DNA of 64,000 nt from Phycisphaerales bacterium (GTDB lineage Bacteria > Planctomycetota > Phycisphaerae > Phycisphaerales > SM1A02): NCBI GenBank assembly GCA_029246705.1, contig JAQWMQ010000023.1:62001-126000 (forward strand), written 5' to 3'. Shown here one piece after another: positions 9,277-17,642 of this stretch. The notes beneath the pieces are model-generated. The model did not search any database and was not told where the DNA came from. It saw only the letters and a list, made by a program, of their open reading frames with translations. Each line of letters begins with the position of its first letter. Within the stretch, counting starts at the first letter, position 1. A program made the translations under genes and the position numbers.

Positions 9277-9888
9277 TTACGAGGCGCCCTCGAGGAATCG
9301 CTCGGATTCGGAACGCACCTGAGTGGCGCCCTTGCCGAGGATCTCTTCCTTCATTCTTCGCAGGCGGGTCGCGACCGACCCATCCACGAGTTGATCTCCA
9401 ATTCGCATCTTGATCCCACCGATCATCGCGGGGTCAGCGTAGTGATGCAGGACCGGTTCCTTGCCGAGCACGGACTGGACACGAGCCCTGACCGCCTCAA
9501 GAAGTTCCGGGCTGGCTTCCGCCTCGGATGCGGTGATCACATCCACCTCGATACGGCCGTGCGCCTCCTGGACGAGGGCGTCGAACGCCCCCGCGATCTG
9601 ATCGATGTGCCCGAGTCGACCCTTGCTGTTGGTGACCAGCAGGAATCGGAGCACGAGATCGGAGATACGACCGTCGAAGATCGACTTGAGCGCCTTCTGG
9701 CGGGGCCCGAGACCGATGATCGGCGAAGACAGGAACTCCCTGAAGGCCGGGTCCGAACGTGACAGTTCGACGATCCCCTGCATTTCCTCGAGGACTTCAC
9801 CGATCTTGTCGAGCCCACCAGCATCCTCCGCAAGCTCGAAGAGGCTGCGGGCATACACGTAGGCGAGTTCGTCGTACTGCTGGGCCAT
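9277..9888 (-). CDS. atpH: F1 ATP synthase subunit delta
   Basis: Peripheral-stalk subunit joining the top of F1 to subunit b. The 203-residue protein has the expected N-terminal helical domain (YDELAYVYARSLFELAEDAG) and the C-terminal signature region around DPAMIGGIKMRIGDQLVDGS. It lies between atpF (14-base gap) and atpA (84-base gap), the normal order F-H-A. Confidence 0.95.
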   Translation of the reverse strand: MAQQYDELAYVYARSLFELAEDAGGLDKIGEVLEEMQGIVELSRSDPAFREFLSSPIIGLGPRQKALKSIFDGRISDLVLRFLLVTNSKGRLGHIDQIAGAFDALVQEAHGRIEVDVITASEAEASPELLEAVRARVQSVLGKEPVLHHYADPAMIGGIKMRIGDQLVDGSVATRLRRMKEEILGKGATQVRSESERFLEGAS

Positions 9889-9902
9889 GGGTGCTTACTG
9901 CC

Positions 9903-10454
9903 TCAGTTCCTGCTGCCGAGTTCGGCCAGTGACTCATCGACCAGCTGCTTCTCGTCCGCAGGAGTGATCTCCCGCTTGAGAATCTTTCCGGCGATCATCG
10001 TTGCCAGGGTCGCGGCCTGGGCATGCAGATCGGAGACGGCTGCCGACTTCGCGGCCTCGATGTCGGCAGTGGCACGGGCCATGCGTTCAGCGAGTTCCTT
10101 CTCGTTCTTGGCACGAAGTTCATCGGCCAACTGCTTTGCCTGGGCACGGGCATCGTTGATCATCTGGGAGGATTCCTCCCGAGCCCGCGCGAGCTCTCGC
10201 TCGTAGTCCGCGAGCGCGGTCTTGGCCTGCTCACGGGCATCTTCCGCGGACTTGATCTCGGAAAGGATCTTCTCATTGCGGTCATCGAGCCCCTGCGTGA
10301 TCTTCGGCCAGACGAAGATCCAGAGCACCGTCAACGCGATCAGGAAGACCACGATGCCGGTGATGTTGGCGAGCAGGTTCGGGTCCATGAGACCCGGCGC
10401 TTTTTTGCCATCAGCGGACGCGACTGCAATGATGTTCAGGAACTGGTCCATCAT
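9903..10454 (-). CDS. atpF: F0 ATP synthase subunit b
   Basis: Peripheral-stalk subunit: a single membrane helix near the N-terminus (about residues 28-50, ITGIVVFLIALTVLWIFVW) followed by a long charged helix rich in Ala, Glu, Lys and Arg that dimerises and reaches subunit delta. At 183 residues it is a little longer than the 156 of E. coli because of a polar N-terminal stretch. Start ATG 10454 (MMDQ) has GGAG five bases upstream. Confidence 0.95.
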   Translation of the reverse strand: MMDQFLNIIAVASADGKKAPGLMDPNLLANITGIVVFLIALTVLWIFVWPKITQGLDDRNEKILSEIKSAEDAREQAKTALADYERELARAREESSQMINDARAQAKQLADELRAKNEKELAERMARATADIEAAKSAAVSDLHAQAATLATMIAGKILKREITPADEKQLVDESLAELGSRN

Positions 10455-10532
10455 TCACTCCAGAGGTTCGTTCCGGGAGAGTCGGCATGGCTACAGCCAT
10501 GCCGACGCGCGGCTCGAACCTTCGACTCTTGT

Positions 10533-10877
10533 TCAGCCAGCCTGCATCAGGAAGCCGACGACCACCGCGAACAGTGCGACACCTTCGACCAGAGCGGCCG
10601 TCAGAATCATGTTCACGAAGATCTTGCCGCCTACTTCAGGTTGACGAGCGGTGGCGTTGCAGGCCGCGGTACCGATCATGCCGATGCCGATGCCGGCGCC
10701 GACCACTGCGAGGCCCGCTGCAAAGCCTGCACCCATGCCCTTGCCCCAGCTGGCTGCTGCGGCGGCGTTGGCTGCTGTTGCTGCCGCATCACCGGCCTGA
10801 GCGGCGAAGGCTGCGGCCTGGTCGAGGAGCAGCATGGCGAAGAGGGCGAAAACTGCCGTCTTGACGATCTTGGTCAT
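10533..10877 (-). CDS. atpE: F0 ATP synthase subunit c with N-terminal signal-like extension
   Basis: The proton-carrying rotor ring subunit. The 114-residue product is longer than the usual 70-90. The first about 27 residues (MTKIVKTAVFALFAMLLLDQ, then AAAFAAQ) look like a cleavable signal sequence, then an Ala-rich linker. The two-helix hairpin follows: helix 1 with GAGIGIGMIG, polar loop ARQPE, and helix 2 with the ion-carrying Glu in LTAALVEGVALFAVV. I see no clear sodium-type ligand set, so proton coupling is more likely. ATG 10877 has GGAG seven bases upstream. Confidence 0.93.
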   Translation of the reverse strand: MTKIVKTAVFALFAMLLLDQAAAFAAQAGDAAATAANAAAAASWGKGMGAGFAAGLAVVGAGIGIGMIGTAACNATARQPEVGGKIFVNMILTAALVEGVALFAVVVGFLMQAG

Positions 10878-10950
10878 TGGACTCCGTATCTCCATTGAGC
10901 GACGCATCTGCGTCAGTAAGGTGATTCGTTCCCATGAAAGGGAGTTGATT

Positions 10951-11958
10951 TCAGTGCGCAGCTTGAGCGACAACCTGTGGCTCGCCCTGCGCCTCGTGAG
11001 ACTCGTGTGATTCATGCTCCTCGTCGTGGTGACTCATCAGGCTGATGAAGACCGCGGTGAGGAACATGAAGATGAACGCTTGAAGGAAGGCGACGAAGAC
11101 TTCCATGAAGGTGATCAGGACCGCGGCGAAACCGCTGATCGCGGTGACCGCAGCGAGGCCGCCGAAGGGCAGCGCCTCGTAGAAGTCCGCACCGAAGAGC
11201 AGCAGCGTGGCCAGGAGCACGTGGCCGCCGACCATGTTGGCGAAGAGGCGAATGGCGAGCGCGCCGGGCTTGATGAAGAGGCCGGCCAGCTCGACCACGA
11301 AGATCACCGGGACGATGAGCCAGAGGAACTTGGGTCCCTTGGTCAGGCCGCAGGTCATGTGCTCGAGGAAACCGAGGACGCCGAGCTCGCGGAAGCTGTG
11401 GATCTGGATCACCACGAAGCTCACCAGGGCGAGGGCGACGGTGATGTTGATGTTGCTGGTCGGCGTGCCGCCGATATAGGCCAGGTGGTCGTTGCCGGCG
11501 GTGAACTTGAAGATGATGTTCTGGATATCGGGCAGCGGAACCAGCCCGAAGAGGTTCATGGTGAGGATGAAGAAGAAGAGGGACATCAGGAACGGGAAGT
11601 ACCGCCTGGTGTCCTTTTCACCCATCACGGGAACCAGCATGGTGTCACGCAGGTAGAGGCAGATGACCTCGACGATCTGGCTGAGCCGACCCTTGGTGAT
11701 GTAGCGCTCGTTGCCCTCGGCCGAGGAGCCGGTGGAAATGCGCCTGGCCACCGCGGGCATGAGCAGCAGCAGGATGATCGTGCCAACGATCATCGTGACC
11801 AGCTGCATCGACACGGTGCCGATGATCCCGACGTCGAGCAGTTCCTTGTCAAGAACGTGACCGAGCGGGGTGTGCTTCTCTCCGCTTGCTGCGAGAAGAA
11901 GGTTCATCGAGGTCTGACTCCAGAGAACGTAGAAGAAGAGGGGAAGTGATCCGGACAC
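10951..11958 (-). CDS. atpB: F0 ATP synthase subunit a
   Basis: Membrane stator subunit providing the proton half-channels. The 335-residue protein has about six hydrophobic helices, the essential Arg in KPGALAIRLFANMVGGH (about residue 238), and a His/Glu-rich C-terminal tail (SHHDEEHESHESHEAQGE) that could bind metal or protons. GTG 11958 has a good purine-rich site (GAGG) and gives a hydrophobic N-terminus; an in-frame ATG at 11907 is the alternative. It precedes atpE by 73 bases. Confidence 0.95.
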   Translation of the reverse strand: MSGSLPLFFYVLWSQTSMNLLLAASGEKHTPLGHVLDKELLDVGIIGTVSMQLVTMIVGTIILLLLMPAVARRISTGSSAEGNERYITKGRLSQIVEVICLYLRDTMLVPVMGEKDTRRYFPFLMSLFFFILTMNLFGLVPLPDIQNIIFKFTAGNDHLAYIGGTPTSNINITVALALVSFVVIQIHSFRELGVLGFLEHMTCGLTKGPKFLWLIVPVIFVVELAGLFIKPGALAIRLFANMVGGHVLLATLLLFGADFYEALPFGGLAAVTAISGFAAVLITFMEVFVAFLQAFIFMFLTAVFISLMSHHDEEHESHESHEAQGEPQVVAQAAH

Positions 11959-12050
11959 CCGCTTCCCTCAGGGGAAGTGGACTCGTCTTTGACGGAACCT
12001 TCGGGTGACATCGATCACGCGCATCAGGATTCGCGCCAGGTGGTTCGAGA

Positions 12051-12482
12051 TCAAGTCGTTTCGAGCTGGCGACGCATGTCGTGCACGATGACTGTGGTCT
12101 CGAAGACCAAGAGGGCGATATACGCCGAACCGATGCCGAGGACGTAGGTGCCCGCCGGCGGACGAGCGGCGAAGTATAGCAGGAGGGCACAAGCAGGCGT
12201 GACGAAAAGTCGCCCCACCGTGATGAGCAACCAGAGGGTCGGCAGGTCCCCTGATGGCCGGGCTCGCCAAGGGCCGACGACCAGGATCGAAGCCGCCCCT
12301 ACGAAGAGCGCGACCAGCGCCCCTTCCAGCCCGGCCCAGACTCCCGAAGGCTCCAGGCCGACGGCAGGACCGACCACCAACCAGCCCAGAAAGGCCAGTG
12401 CGACCAGAATGCCCCAGACGGCCCCGAGTCGGGCCGTTGGCAGGCTGAAGAGAGGCTGCTCGACGGTGGTGCTCGTAGTCAA
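12051..12482 (-). CDS. Small membrane protein of the atp operon (AtpI-like position)
   Basis: A 143-residue protein with four predicted membrane helices (about residues 18-41, 50-70, 80-105 and 113-135) and a short charged C-terminus. It sits between the AtpZ-like gene (4-base ATGA overlap) and atpB, the place of AtpI, an assembly factor for the c-ring. Sequence resemblance to AtpI is weak, so the name rests on position and topology. Confidence 0.65.
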   Translation of the reverse strand: MTTSTTVEQPLFSLPTARLGAVWGILVALAFLGWLVVGPAVGLEPSGVWAGLEGALVALFVGAASILVVGPWRARPSGDLPTLWLLITVGRLFVTPACALLLYFAARPPAGTYVLGIGSAYIALLVFETTVIVHDMRRQLETT

Positions 12483-12778
12483 GATTGCTCCCCTGAGGGG
12501 CCATTATCGCCCTTTTTGGCCCCCAGAGGCCGTTTTGAGGGGCCATCAAGCTGCCGGTGGAGCCTCAAGGCACCCCGAATCATGGCCAGCAGACCGGTGA
12601 GGATGCCGGCGATGAGCCCGATCACGATCCAATATTCAGAGTCCAGCCAGCTGTCGAGAAGCCAGCCGAGGAGCCCCCCGGCAAGCACGTGGGAGACGAC
12701 TTCCCCGGCCAGACCGGCCATTCGCCAACCCACGCGGGTCTCGACGTCATCAGATTTCGTGGACTTCATGGCACTCAT
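12479..12778 (-). CDS. AtpZ/AtpI-like F0F1 assembly protein
   Basis: A 99-residue protein with two membrane helices joined by a short loop. The segment GEVVSHVLAGGLLGWLLDSW and the following IVIGLIAGILTGLLAMIRGA match the AtpZ/AtpI family (magnesium transport or c-ring assembly beside ATP synthase). It is the first gene of the operon and overlaps the next gene by ATGA. ATG 12778 has AGGA directly upstream; ATG 12769 is possible. The promoter should lie in the 83 bases shared with the divergent nuoI-like gene. Confidence 0.75.
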   Translation of the reverse strand: MSAMKSTKSDDVETRVGWRMAGLAGEVVSHVLAGGLLGWLLDSWLDSEYWIVIGLIAGILTGLLAMIRGALRLHRQLDGPSKRPLGAKKGDNGPSGEQS

Positions 12779-12861
12779 ATCCTGCGAGGGTATCGCCCCA
12801 TGGGCACCTCGCAAGCTAGACTTTCCCCGCAGTCACCCCAACCAAGGCCCAGAGGATTTCC

Positions 12862-13419
12862 GTGAGCATTCCCGAAGAAGACATCATCGACGTGACCCCG
12901 ACCCCGTTGTCCACCAACGAGAGTCTCTTCGTGGCGAACGTCTTCAAGGGGCTGGGCACCACGATGCGCCACTGCTTCCAGAACTTCGGCCGCAACGGCA
13001 AGAACAAGGAAACGATGTGGGTCGTCCAGTATCCCGAGGAGAAGCGCGACGATCGGCCGGTCGAGGACGGCGGACAGTTTCGTGACTACTTCAGGGGCGT
13101 CCATCGCCTGAACCGGGACGAGGACGACCGAGTCCGCTGCGTGGCCTGTTTCATGTGCGCGACCGCATGCCCGGCCAACTGCATCCACATCGTCGCGGAG
13201 GAATCCCCCTGGGATGACCGCGAGAAGTACCCCAAGCAGTTCGACATCGACGAACTGCGCTGCATCTACTGCGGGATGTGCGAGGAAGCCTGTCCGTGCG
13301 ACGCGATCGAACTCACGCCGCACTACGAGGTGACCGGTCTTTCAAGGCAGGAAATGATCTTCGACAAGCAGAAGTTGCTCGAGGTCTATGACCGGACCAT
13401 CGAAGAGAAGCCCATGTGA
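12862..13419 (+). CDS. nuoI: NuoI-like 2[4Fe-4S] ferredoxin, complex I subunit I family
   Basis: A 185-residue iron-sulfur protein. Two complete 4Fe-4S motifs are present, CVACFMCATACPANC and CIYCGMCEEACPCDA (about residues 95-150), and the flanking sequence fits NADH-quinone oxidoreductase chain I, which passes electrons between clusters in the peripheral arm. No other nuo gene is next to it: it diverges from the atp operon and converges with trkH. GTG 12862 is preceded by AGAGGA at good spacing. It could serve complex I encoded elsewhere or another ferredoxin role. Confidence 0.85.
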   Translation: MSIPEEDIIDVTPTPLSTNESLFVANVFKGLGTTMRHCFQNFGRNGKNKETMWVVQYPEEKRDDRPVEDGGQFRDYFRGVHRLNRDEDDRVRCVACFMCATACPANCIHIVAEESPWDDREKYPKQFDIDELRCIYCGMCEEACPCDAIELTPHYEVTGLSRQEMIFDKQKLLEVYDRTIEEKPM

Positions 13420-13483
13420 TTCGAAGTGATTCGAAGTGATTCGAAGTGATTCGAAGTGATTCGAAGTGATTCGAAGTGATTCG
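13418..13483. repeat. 10-bp tandem repeat, about 6.6 copies
   Basis: The unit GATTCGAAGT is repeated without a single mismatch for 66 bases, beginning inside the stop codon of the nuoI-like gene. Each unit contains the palindrome TTCGAA and is about one DNA helical turn long. It lies in the 96-base gap between two convergent genes. This pattern suits a variable-number minisatellite. Confidence 0.95.
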
Positions 13484-13515
13484 GGCGTGACGCGAAGGCG
13501 ATCCACCACGGTGGA

Positions 13516-15066
13516 TCAGTCCGCACTCCAGAAACGCTTGGTCAGAAGCACCAGCACGGTGAAGAACTCCAGGCGCCCCATCAGCATCAGACCACTGAGC
13601 ACCCACTTGCCGCCGGGGGAGATCGCTGCATAGGTCTCGATCGCACCGACCTGGCCGAAGCCGGGGCCGATGTTGAGTGCGACCGCCCATGACGCTCCAA
13701 GCGCGGTCTTGAGGTCGATCGACGCCCCCTCGATCATCATCAGCAGTCCCGCGCCGAGGAAGATGGAGAGAAAGGCCGCGACCAGAACGGAAAGAACCTC
13801 GATCTTGACCGACGACTCGACGAGACTGCGCCCGATCTTCAGGGGGCGGACCACGGATGGTCGGTGCTCGCGTTCGATGTTGTTTCTCAGGATCCGGATC
13901 GAGATGACAGCCCGGATCACCTTCACGCCGCCCGCGGTGGAACCCGCGCATCCTCCGACGAACCCCAGGATCAGCAGCACCGAGATCGCGATCCGGGGCC
14001 AGTAGTCGAAGTCCGCGGTGCAGTAGCCGGTGGTGGTCTGCAGGGAGACCACCGTGAACGCCGCGCTGCGGAAGCTGTTCCAGAAGGTGGGTTCCAGCGG
14101 AGCGAAGTGCTCCGCATCCACGAGTTGGATCGGCGTTCCGCGACCCATCAGGGCCGCGGCGGAGATCGCCACCGCGAGGACGAGCAGGCCGATGTAGACG
14201 CGAAGTTCCGTGTCATGAAGCAGCGCACGCCAGCCTCGACGGATCGCCCGGAAATACAGGGCGAAGCTGACACCGCTGAGGAACATGAAGAGAATCGCGA
14301 CCCACTCGATGCCCGAAGACTCGAATGACGCGAAGCTGCCGCTTCGCGTGCTGAAGCCCGCGGTCGAGACGGTGGTCAGCGCCTGACAGCCCGCTTCGTA
14401 GATCGGCATGCCAAGAACCGCGTAGGCCACGAACGCCCCGATGGTCAGCACGAGATAGGTGAACCAGAGGATGCGAGCGGTCTCTCGGATGTGCGGTCGC
14501 AGTCCGACCGGCGAGGGGCCGGTCGATTCCGCCATGAAGAGTCGCTTTCCCCCGACCCCGAGCGAAGGCAGGATCGCCACGAAGAGCACCACGATCCCGA
14601 GTCCGCCGATCCACTGGGTCATCGCCCGCCAGACCAGGAGCCCCTTCGGCATCGCCTCGATGTCGTCGATGATCGTCGCACCGGTGGTGGTGAGCCCGCT
14701 CATGCCCTCGAAGAAGCACGAAGTGAAGGAACGCAGGGATGGTTCGAGCACGTCGGGGTCGCCGATGCTGCTCCAGATCCAGTACGGCAGCGCGGCGTAC
14801 AGGGCCCCGACGACCCAGGTCATGGTGACCAGAAAGACCGCATCGCGTCGCCCGAGTCGCCGCTCGACCGCCCGGGTGGTGTAGAGGACGATGCCACCGA
14901 GCAATCCGCCGCCGAGACCGCAGAGGGCCAGCGACTCGAAGGCCCAGCTTTCATCGGCCTCACCCCGGTAGGCCCAGAACAGGGACAACAGCGCACAGAT
15001 CACCATGACCGCGGCCAGCACGATCACGAACTGCCCGAGATGTCTGGCTATCAAGCGGAAGTTCAA
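13516..15066 (-). CDS. trkH: TrkH-type potassium uptake membrane protein
   Basis: Potassium translocating subunit of the Trk system. The 516-residue protein has many hydrophobic helices with four filter-like repeats: GMSGLTTTGAT (about 140), LTTVSTAGFSTRSGSF (about 235), LQTTTGYCTADFDYW (about 345) and NIGPGFGQVG (about 465). Gly residues of the selectivity filter are visible in each. It lies 14 bases downstream of trkA, so the two form an operon. Confidence 0.95.
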   Translation of the reverse strand: MNFRLIARHLGQFVIVLAAVMVICALLSLFWAYRGEADESWAFESLALCGLGGGLLGGIVLYTTRAVERRLGRRDAVFLVTMTWVVGALYAALPYWIWSSIGDPDVLEPSLRSFTSCFFEGMSGLTTTGATIIDDIEAMPKGLLVWRAMTQWIGGLGIVVLFVAILPSLGVGGKRLFMAESTGPSPVGLRPHIRETARILWFTYLVLTIGAFVAYAVLGMPIYEAGCQALTTVSTAGFSTRSGSFASFESSGIEWVAILFMFLSGVSFALYFRAIRRGWRALLHDTELRVYIGLLVLAVAISAAALMGRGTPIQLVDAEHFAPLEPTFWNSFRSAAFTVVSLQTTTGYCTADFDYWPRIAISVLLILGFVGGCAGSTAGGVKVIRAVISIRILRNNIEREHRPSVVRPLKIGRSLVESSVKIEVLSVLVAAFLSIFLGAGLLMMIEGASIDLKTALGASWAVALNIGPGFGQVGAIETYAAISPGGKWVLSGLMLMGRLEFFTVLVLLTKRFWSAD

Positions 15067-15080
15067 GTCGGACCGACCTC

Positions 15081-16421
15081 TCAGCGAGCGTCGAAGAGCT
15101 CGCGCAATTCCGGTTCCATGTCGTGCCGACCGAGAACCAGGACCACGTCACCGGACTCGATCATGTCGTCTGCGGTGGGAACCGTGGTGTCCGAGCCACG
15201 CTGGATGGCGACCACGGACCAGTTCGGGGTGAGCTTGACGGTGCGCAGTCGCTGGTTGAGGATTTCCGAGGCATCGCCGGGACGCACCCTCCAGATGTCG
15301 AGCACACCTCGTTCAAGTGAACTCAGGCGGCGGACACGCGAGTCGTCGAGGGTCTCCTCGATCTCCTGGGAGGCGACGATTCTCGGGCTGAACGCCCGGT
15401 CGACGCCGATGTCGTAGAGCAGGTCGAGGTAGTGGGACCGCTGCACGATGGAGATGACCTGGTTGACCCCCCGGCTCTTGGCCAGCACCGCACCGATGAT
15501 GTTGTCCTCGTCATCATCGAGCAGGGAGACGAAGTCATCGACTTCCCCGATGCGTTCCTCCTGGAAGACCGCGGCGTCGGTCGGGTCCTCGTTGATCACC
15601 GTCACCCAGTCGAGATCGGCGGCGAGCTGCTCGGCACGCTCGGGATCACGTTCGAAGAGGCGGACCGCGAAGTTACGACCTCGAAGGAAACGGCAGACCC
15701 AGGCTGCAAGGGTGGTTCCACCGTTGATGACGACCTTCTGTCGCGTGGGCGCCTTGCCTACGAAGAGACGATGAGCCGCATCGAACACGTTGGCATTCGC
15801 CACGAGGAAGACGGCGTCCTTCTCCTCGATGGTGGTGGTCGCATCGGGAATCATGACTTCGCGACCGCGACTGATCGCCGCGACGCGCACGCCCTCGGGC
15901 AAGGAGAGCTGGGACAAGGGCCTTCCGATCGCCTTGGCCCTGGCGGTGGTCCGGAACTGCTGCATCTCGACCTGCCCGCCGGCGAAGTTCTCGACCGCGA
16001 GTGCCGCAGGATTGCGAAGGGTCTGGGCGATCGCGGTTGCAGTCGAGAACTCGGGGCAGATCAGTCGATCGATGCCGAGCGAGCGCTTGTAGTCGATGGA
16101 CTTCTGCACCAGGTAGTCGTAGTCATGGACCCGCGCGATCGTCTTGAGCACCCCGAGGCGCCGTGCGATCGAGGCGGAAAGCAGATTGACCTCGTCGTTG
16201 TCGGTTGCCGCGACCAGCAGGTCCGCGCCTTCGGCCCCCGCTTCCATCAGCGTGTCGGCATGAGCACAGTTGCCGATCAGGGTCGAGGCATCCATCCGAT
16301 CCTCGATACCGCTGAGGCGTTCGGCATGCGCATCGATAACCGTGATCGAATGACCCTTGCCATCGAGGACTTCGGAAGCATGAGTTCCGACCTCGCCTGC
16401 TCCACAGATGATGATGCGCAT
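15081..16421 (-). CDS. trkA: TrkA, potassium uptake regulatory NAD-binding protein
   Basis: Cytoplasmic gating subunit of Trk. The 446-residue protein has two RCK repeats, each with an NAD(H)-binding Rossmann domain (MRIIICGAGEVGTHASEVL at residue 1 and VVINGGTTLAAWVCRFLRG about residue 230) followed by a TrkA-C domain (REVMIPDATTTIEEKDAVFL and DTTVPTADDMIESGDVVLVL). The frame continues upstream to 16607, but the Rossmann fold begins at ATG 16421. Regulation is probably by ATP/ADP or NAD(H) binding, as in the family. Confidence 0.95.
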   Translation of the reverse strand: MRIIICGAGEVGTHASEVLDGKGHSITVIDAHAERLSGIEDRMDASTLIGNCAHADTLMEAGAEGADLLVAATDNDEVNLLSASIARRLGVLKTIARVHDYDYLVQKSIDYKRSLGIDRLICPEFSTATAIAQTLRNPAALAVENFAGGQVEMQQFRTTARAKAIGRPLSQLSLPEGVRVAAISRGREVMIPDATTTIEEKDAVFLVANANVFDAAHRLFVGKAPTRQKVVINGGTTLAAWVCRFLRGRNFAVRLFERDPERAEQLAADLDWVTVINEDPTDAAVFQEERIGEVDDFVSLLDDDEDNIIGAVLAKSRGVNQVISIVQRSHYLDLLYDIGVDRAFSPRIVASQEIEETLDDSRVRRLSSLERGVLDIWRVRPGDASEILNQRLRTVKLTPNWSVVAIQRGSDTTVPTADDMIESGDVVLVLGRHDMEPELRELFDAR

Positions 16422-16647
16422 GGGGGTTTGGTCCCGTGACTCCCTGAAAGCAGAAGCGTACCTCCACCGCCCGGGCAGCACCCTGAAAGGTGGGATTCCG
16501 GCGACAGAGTCCGATAGTATCACGCTTTGAAACAAAGAAGGCGGTGATAGAAAGACAAGCAACCCGGACCTTGTCGCCGGGAATCCTGTTTCGTGTTTGG
16601 AGGTCATGCTCCCACGAGCCCCGGCGAGGTCCTATCCTTCTCCGAAC

Positions 16648-17562
16648 ATGCCCCGCTCACTGCACCTCCAAGCCCCAGCCAAATTGAACCTGTGCCTGTC
16701 GGTAGGCCCTCCGGGACCGGACCGGATGCACCCCATCGCCTCGTGGATGGTGACCATCGACCTCCAGGACGAAGTGGAGCTCGAACGGCTCGAGGACCCT
16801 GCCCTCTCCATGTATGCAGTGCAGTGGCATCGACAAGCCCCAAGGAAGCCCGAGATCGACTGGCCGATGTCCCGGGACCTGGCGGCGCGTGCGCACCAGG
16901 CACTGGAAAGGCATGTCGATCGTGCTCTTCCACTCAGGATGAAGATCGAGAAACGCATCCCCCTGGGCAGTGGGCTCGGAGGCGGCAGCGCCGATGCAGC
17001 GGCAGTCCTGCGAGGGACCAACGAGCTCTTCGAACTGGGCCTCGGGATCGACGAACTCGCCGAGATCGGCAGCGGCCTGGGGTCAGACGTGCCGTTCATG
17101 GTCCATGGAGGCAGTGCGATCGTGGAGGGCCTGGGCGAGCGCATCGAGACCCAGACGACACTTCCGGACGTGCATGCCGTGGTGGTCTTTCCCGACCTGC
17201 ATTGCTCGACTGCAGCCGTCTACGGCTGGTTCGACGACCTGGCGGAGGACAACGGCGATGCCGGCATACGCCCGAATGCCGTCCGCAGCCTCGCCGAGGG
17301 CGGATGCCTGACTCCAGATGGACCGTTCAATGATCTCGCGGAGCCCGCCCTGCGCACCGCCCCCCGGCTTGCCGATCATCTCGAGGATCTGGCCAGGCTC
17401 GCTGATAACCCCGCCCACGTCACCGGAAGCGGGTGTGCGATCTACACGCTGTGCGACCAGGCGATCCATGCGGAAGCACTGGCGACCGCGATTTTCGACC
17501 GCCTGGGGCTGCCCGCGATCGCTGTCACCTCCTGCAACGTTCCAGAGGCCGTTTCAGGCTGA
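16648..17562 (+). CDS. ispE: 4-diphosphocytidyl-2-C-methyl-D-erythritol kinase
   Basis: GHMP kinase of the MEP pathway to isoprenoid precursors: phosphorylates CDP-methylerythritol with ATP. The 304-residue protein begins with the substrate-binding APAKLNLCL and has the ATP-binding glycine loop PLGSGLGGGSADAAA (about residues 108-122) and the C-terminal motif VTGSGCAIYTL. ATG 16648 gives the family N-terminus. ATG 16606, with GGAGG close upstream, would add 14 residues and cannot be excluded. It diverges from trkA. Confidence 0.93.
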   Translation: MPRSLHLQAPAKLNLCLSVGPPGPDRMHPIASWMVTIDLQDEVELERLEDPALSMYAVQWHRQAPRKPEIDWPMSRDLAARAHQALERHVDRALPLRMKIEKRIPLGSGLGGGSADAAAVLRGTNELFELGLGIDELAEIGSGLGSDVPFMVHGGSAIVEGLGERIETQTTLPDVHAVVVFPDLHCSTAAVYGWFDDLAEDNGDAGIRPNAVRSLAEGGCLTPDGPFNDLAEPALRTAPRLADHLEDLARLADNPAHVTGSGCAIYTLCDQAIHAEALATAIFDRLGLPAIAVTSCNVPEAVSG

Positions 17563-17642
17563 ATCGTGCGGGCTGGATCGGGCGCGAGCCGGTATCGTGG
17601 ACATTCCGTGATCAACAGTTACATCAGAGGACGAAGCGACCC

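Noticed and set aside
8386-9762. A 458-codon open frame on the plus strand
   Set aside because: Antisense to atpA and atpH; no protein signature and biased composition.
13418-13483. CRISPR array
   Set aside because: The units are 10 bp and directly adjacent with no spacers; it is a simple tandem repeat.
13313-13951. A minus-strand frame covering the tandem repeat
   Set aside because: It is an artefact of the repeat and the trkH antisense-frame composition; it has no family match.
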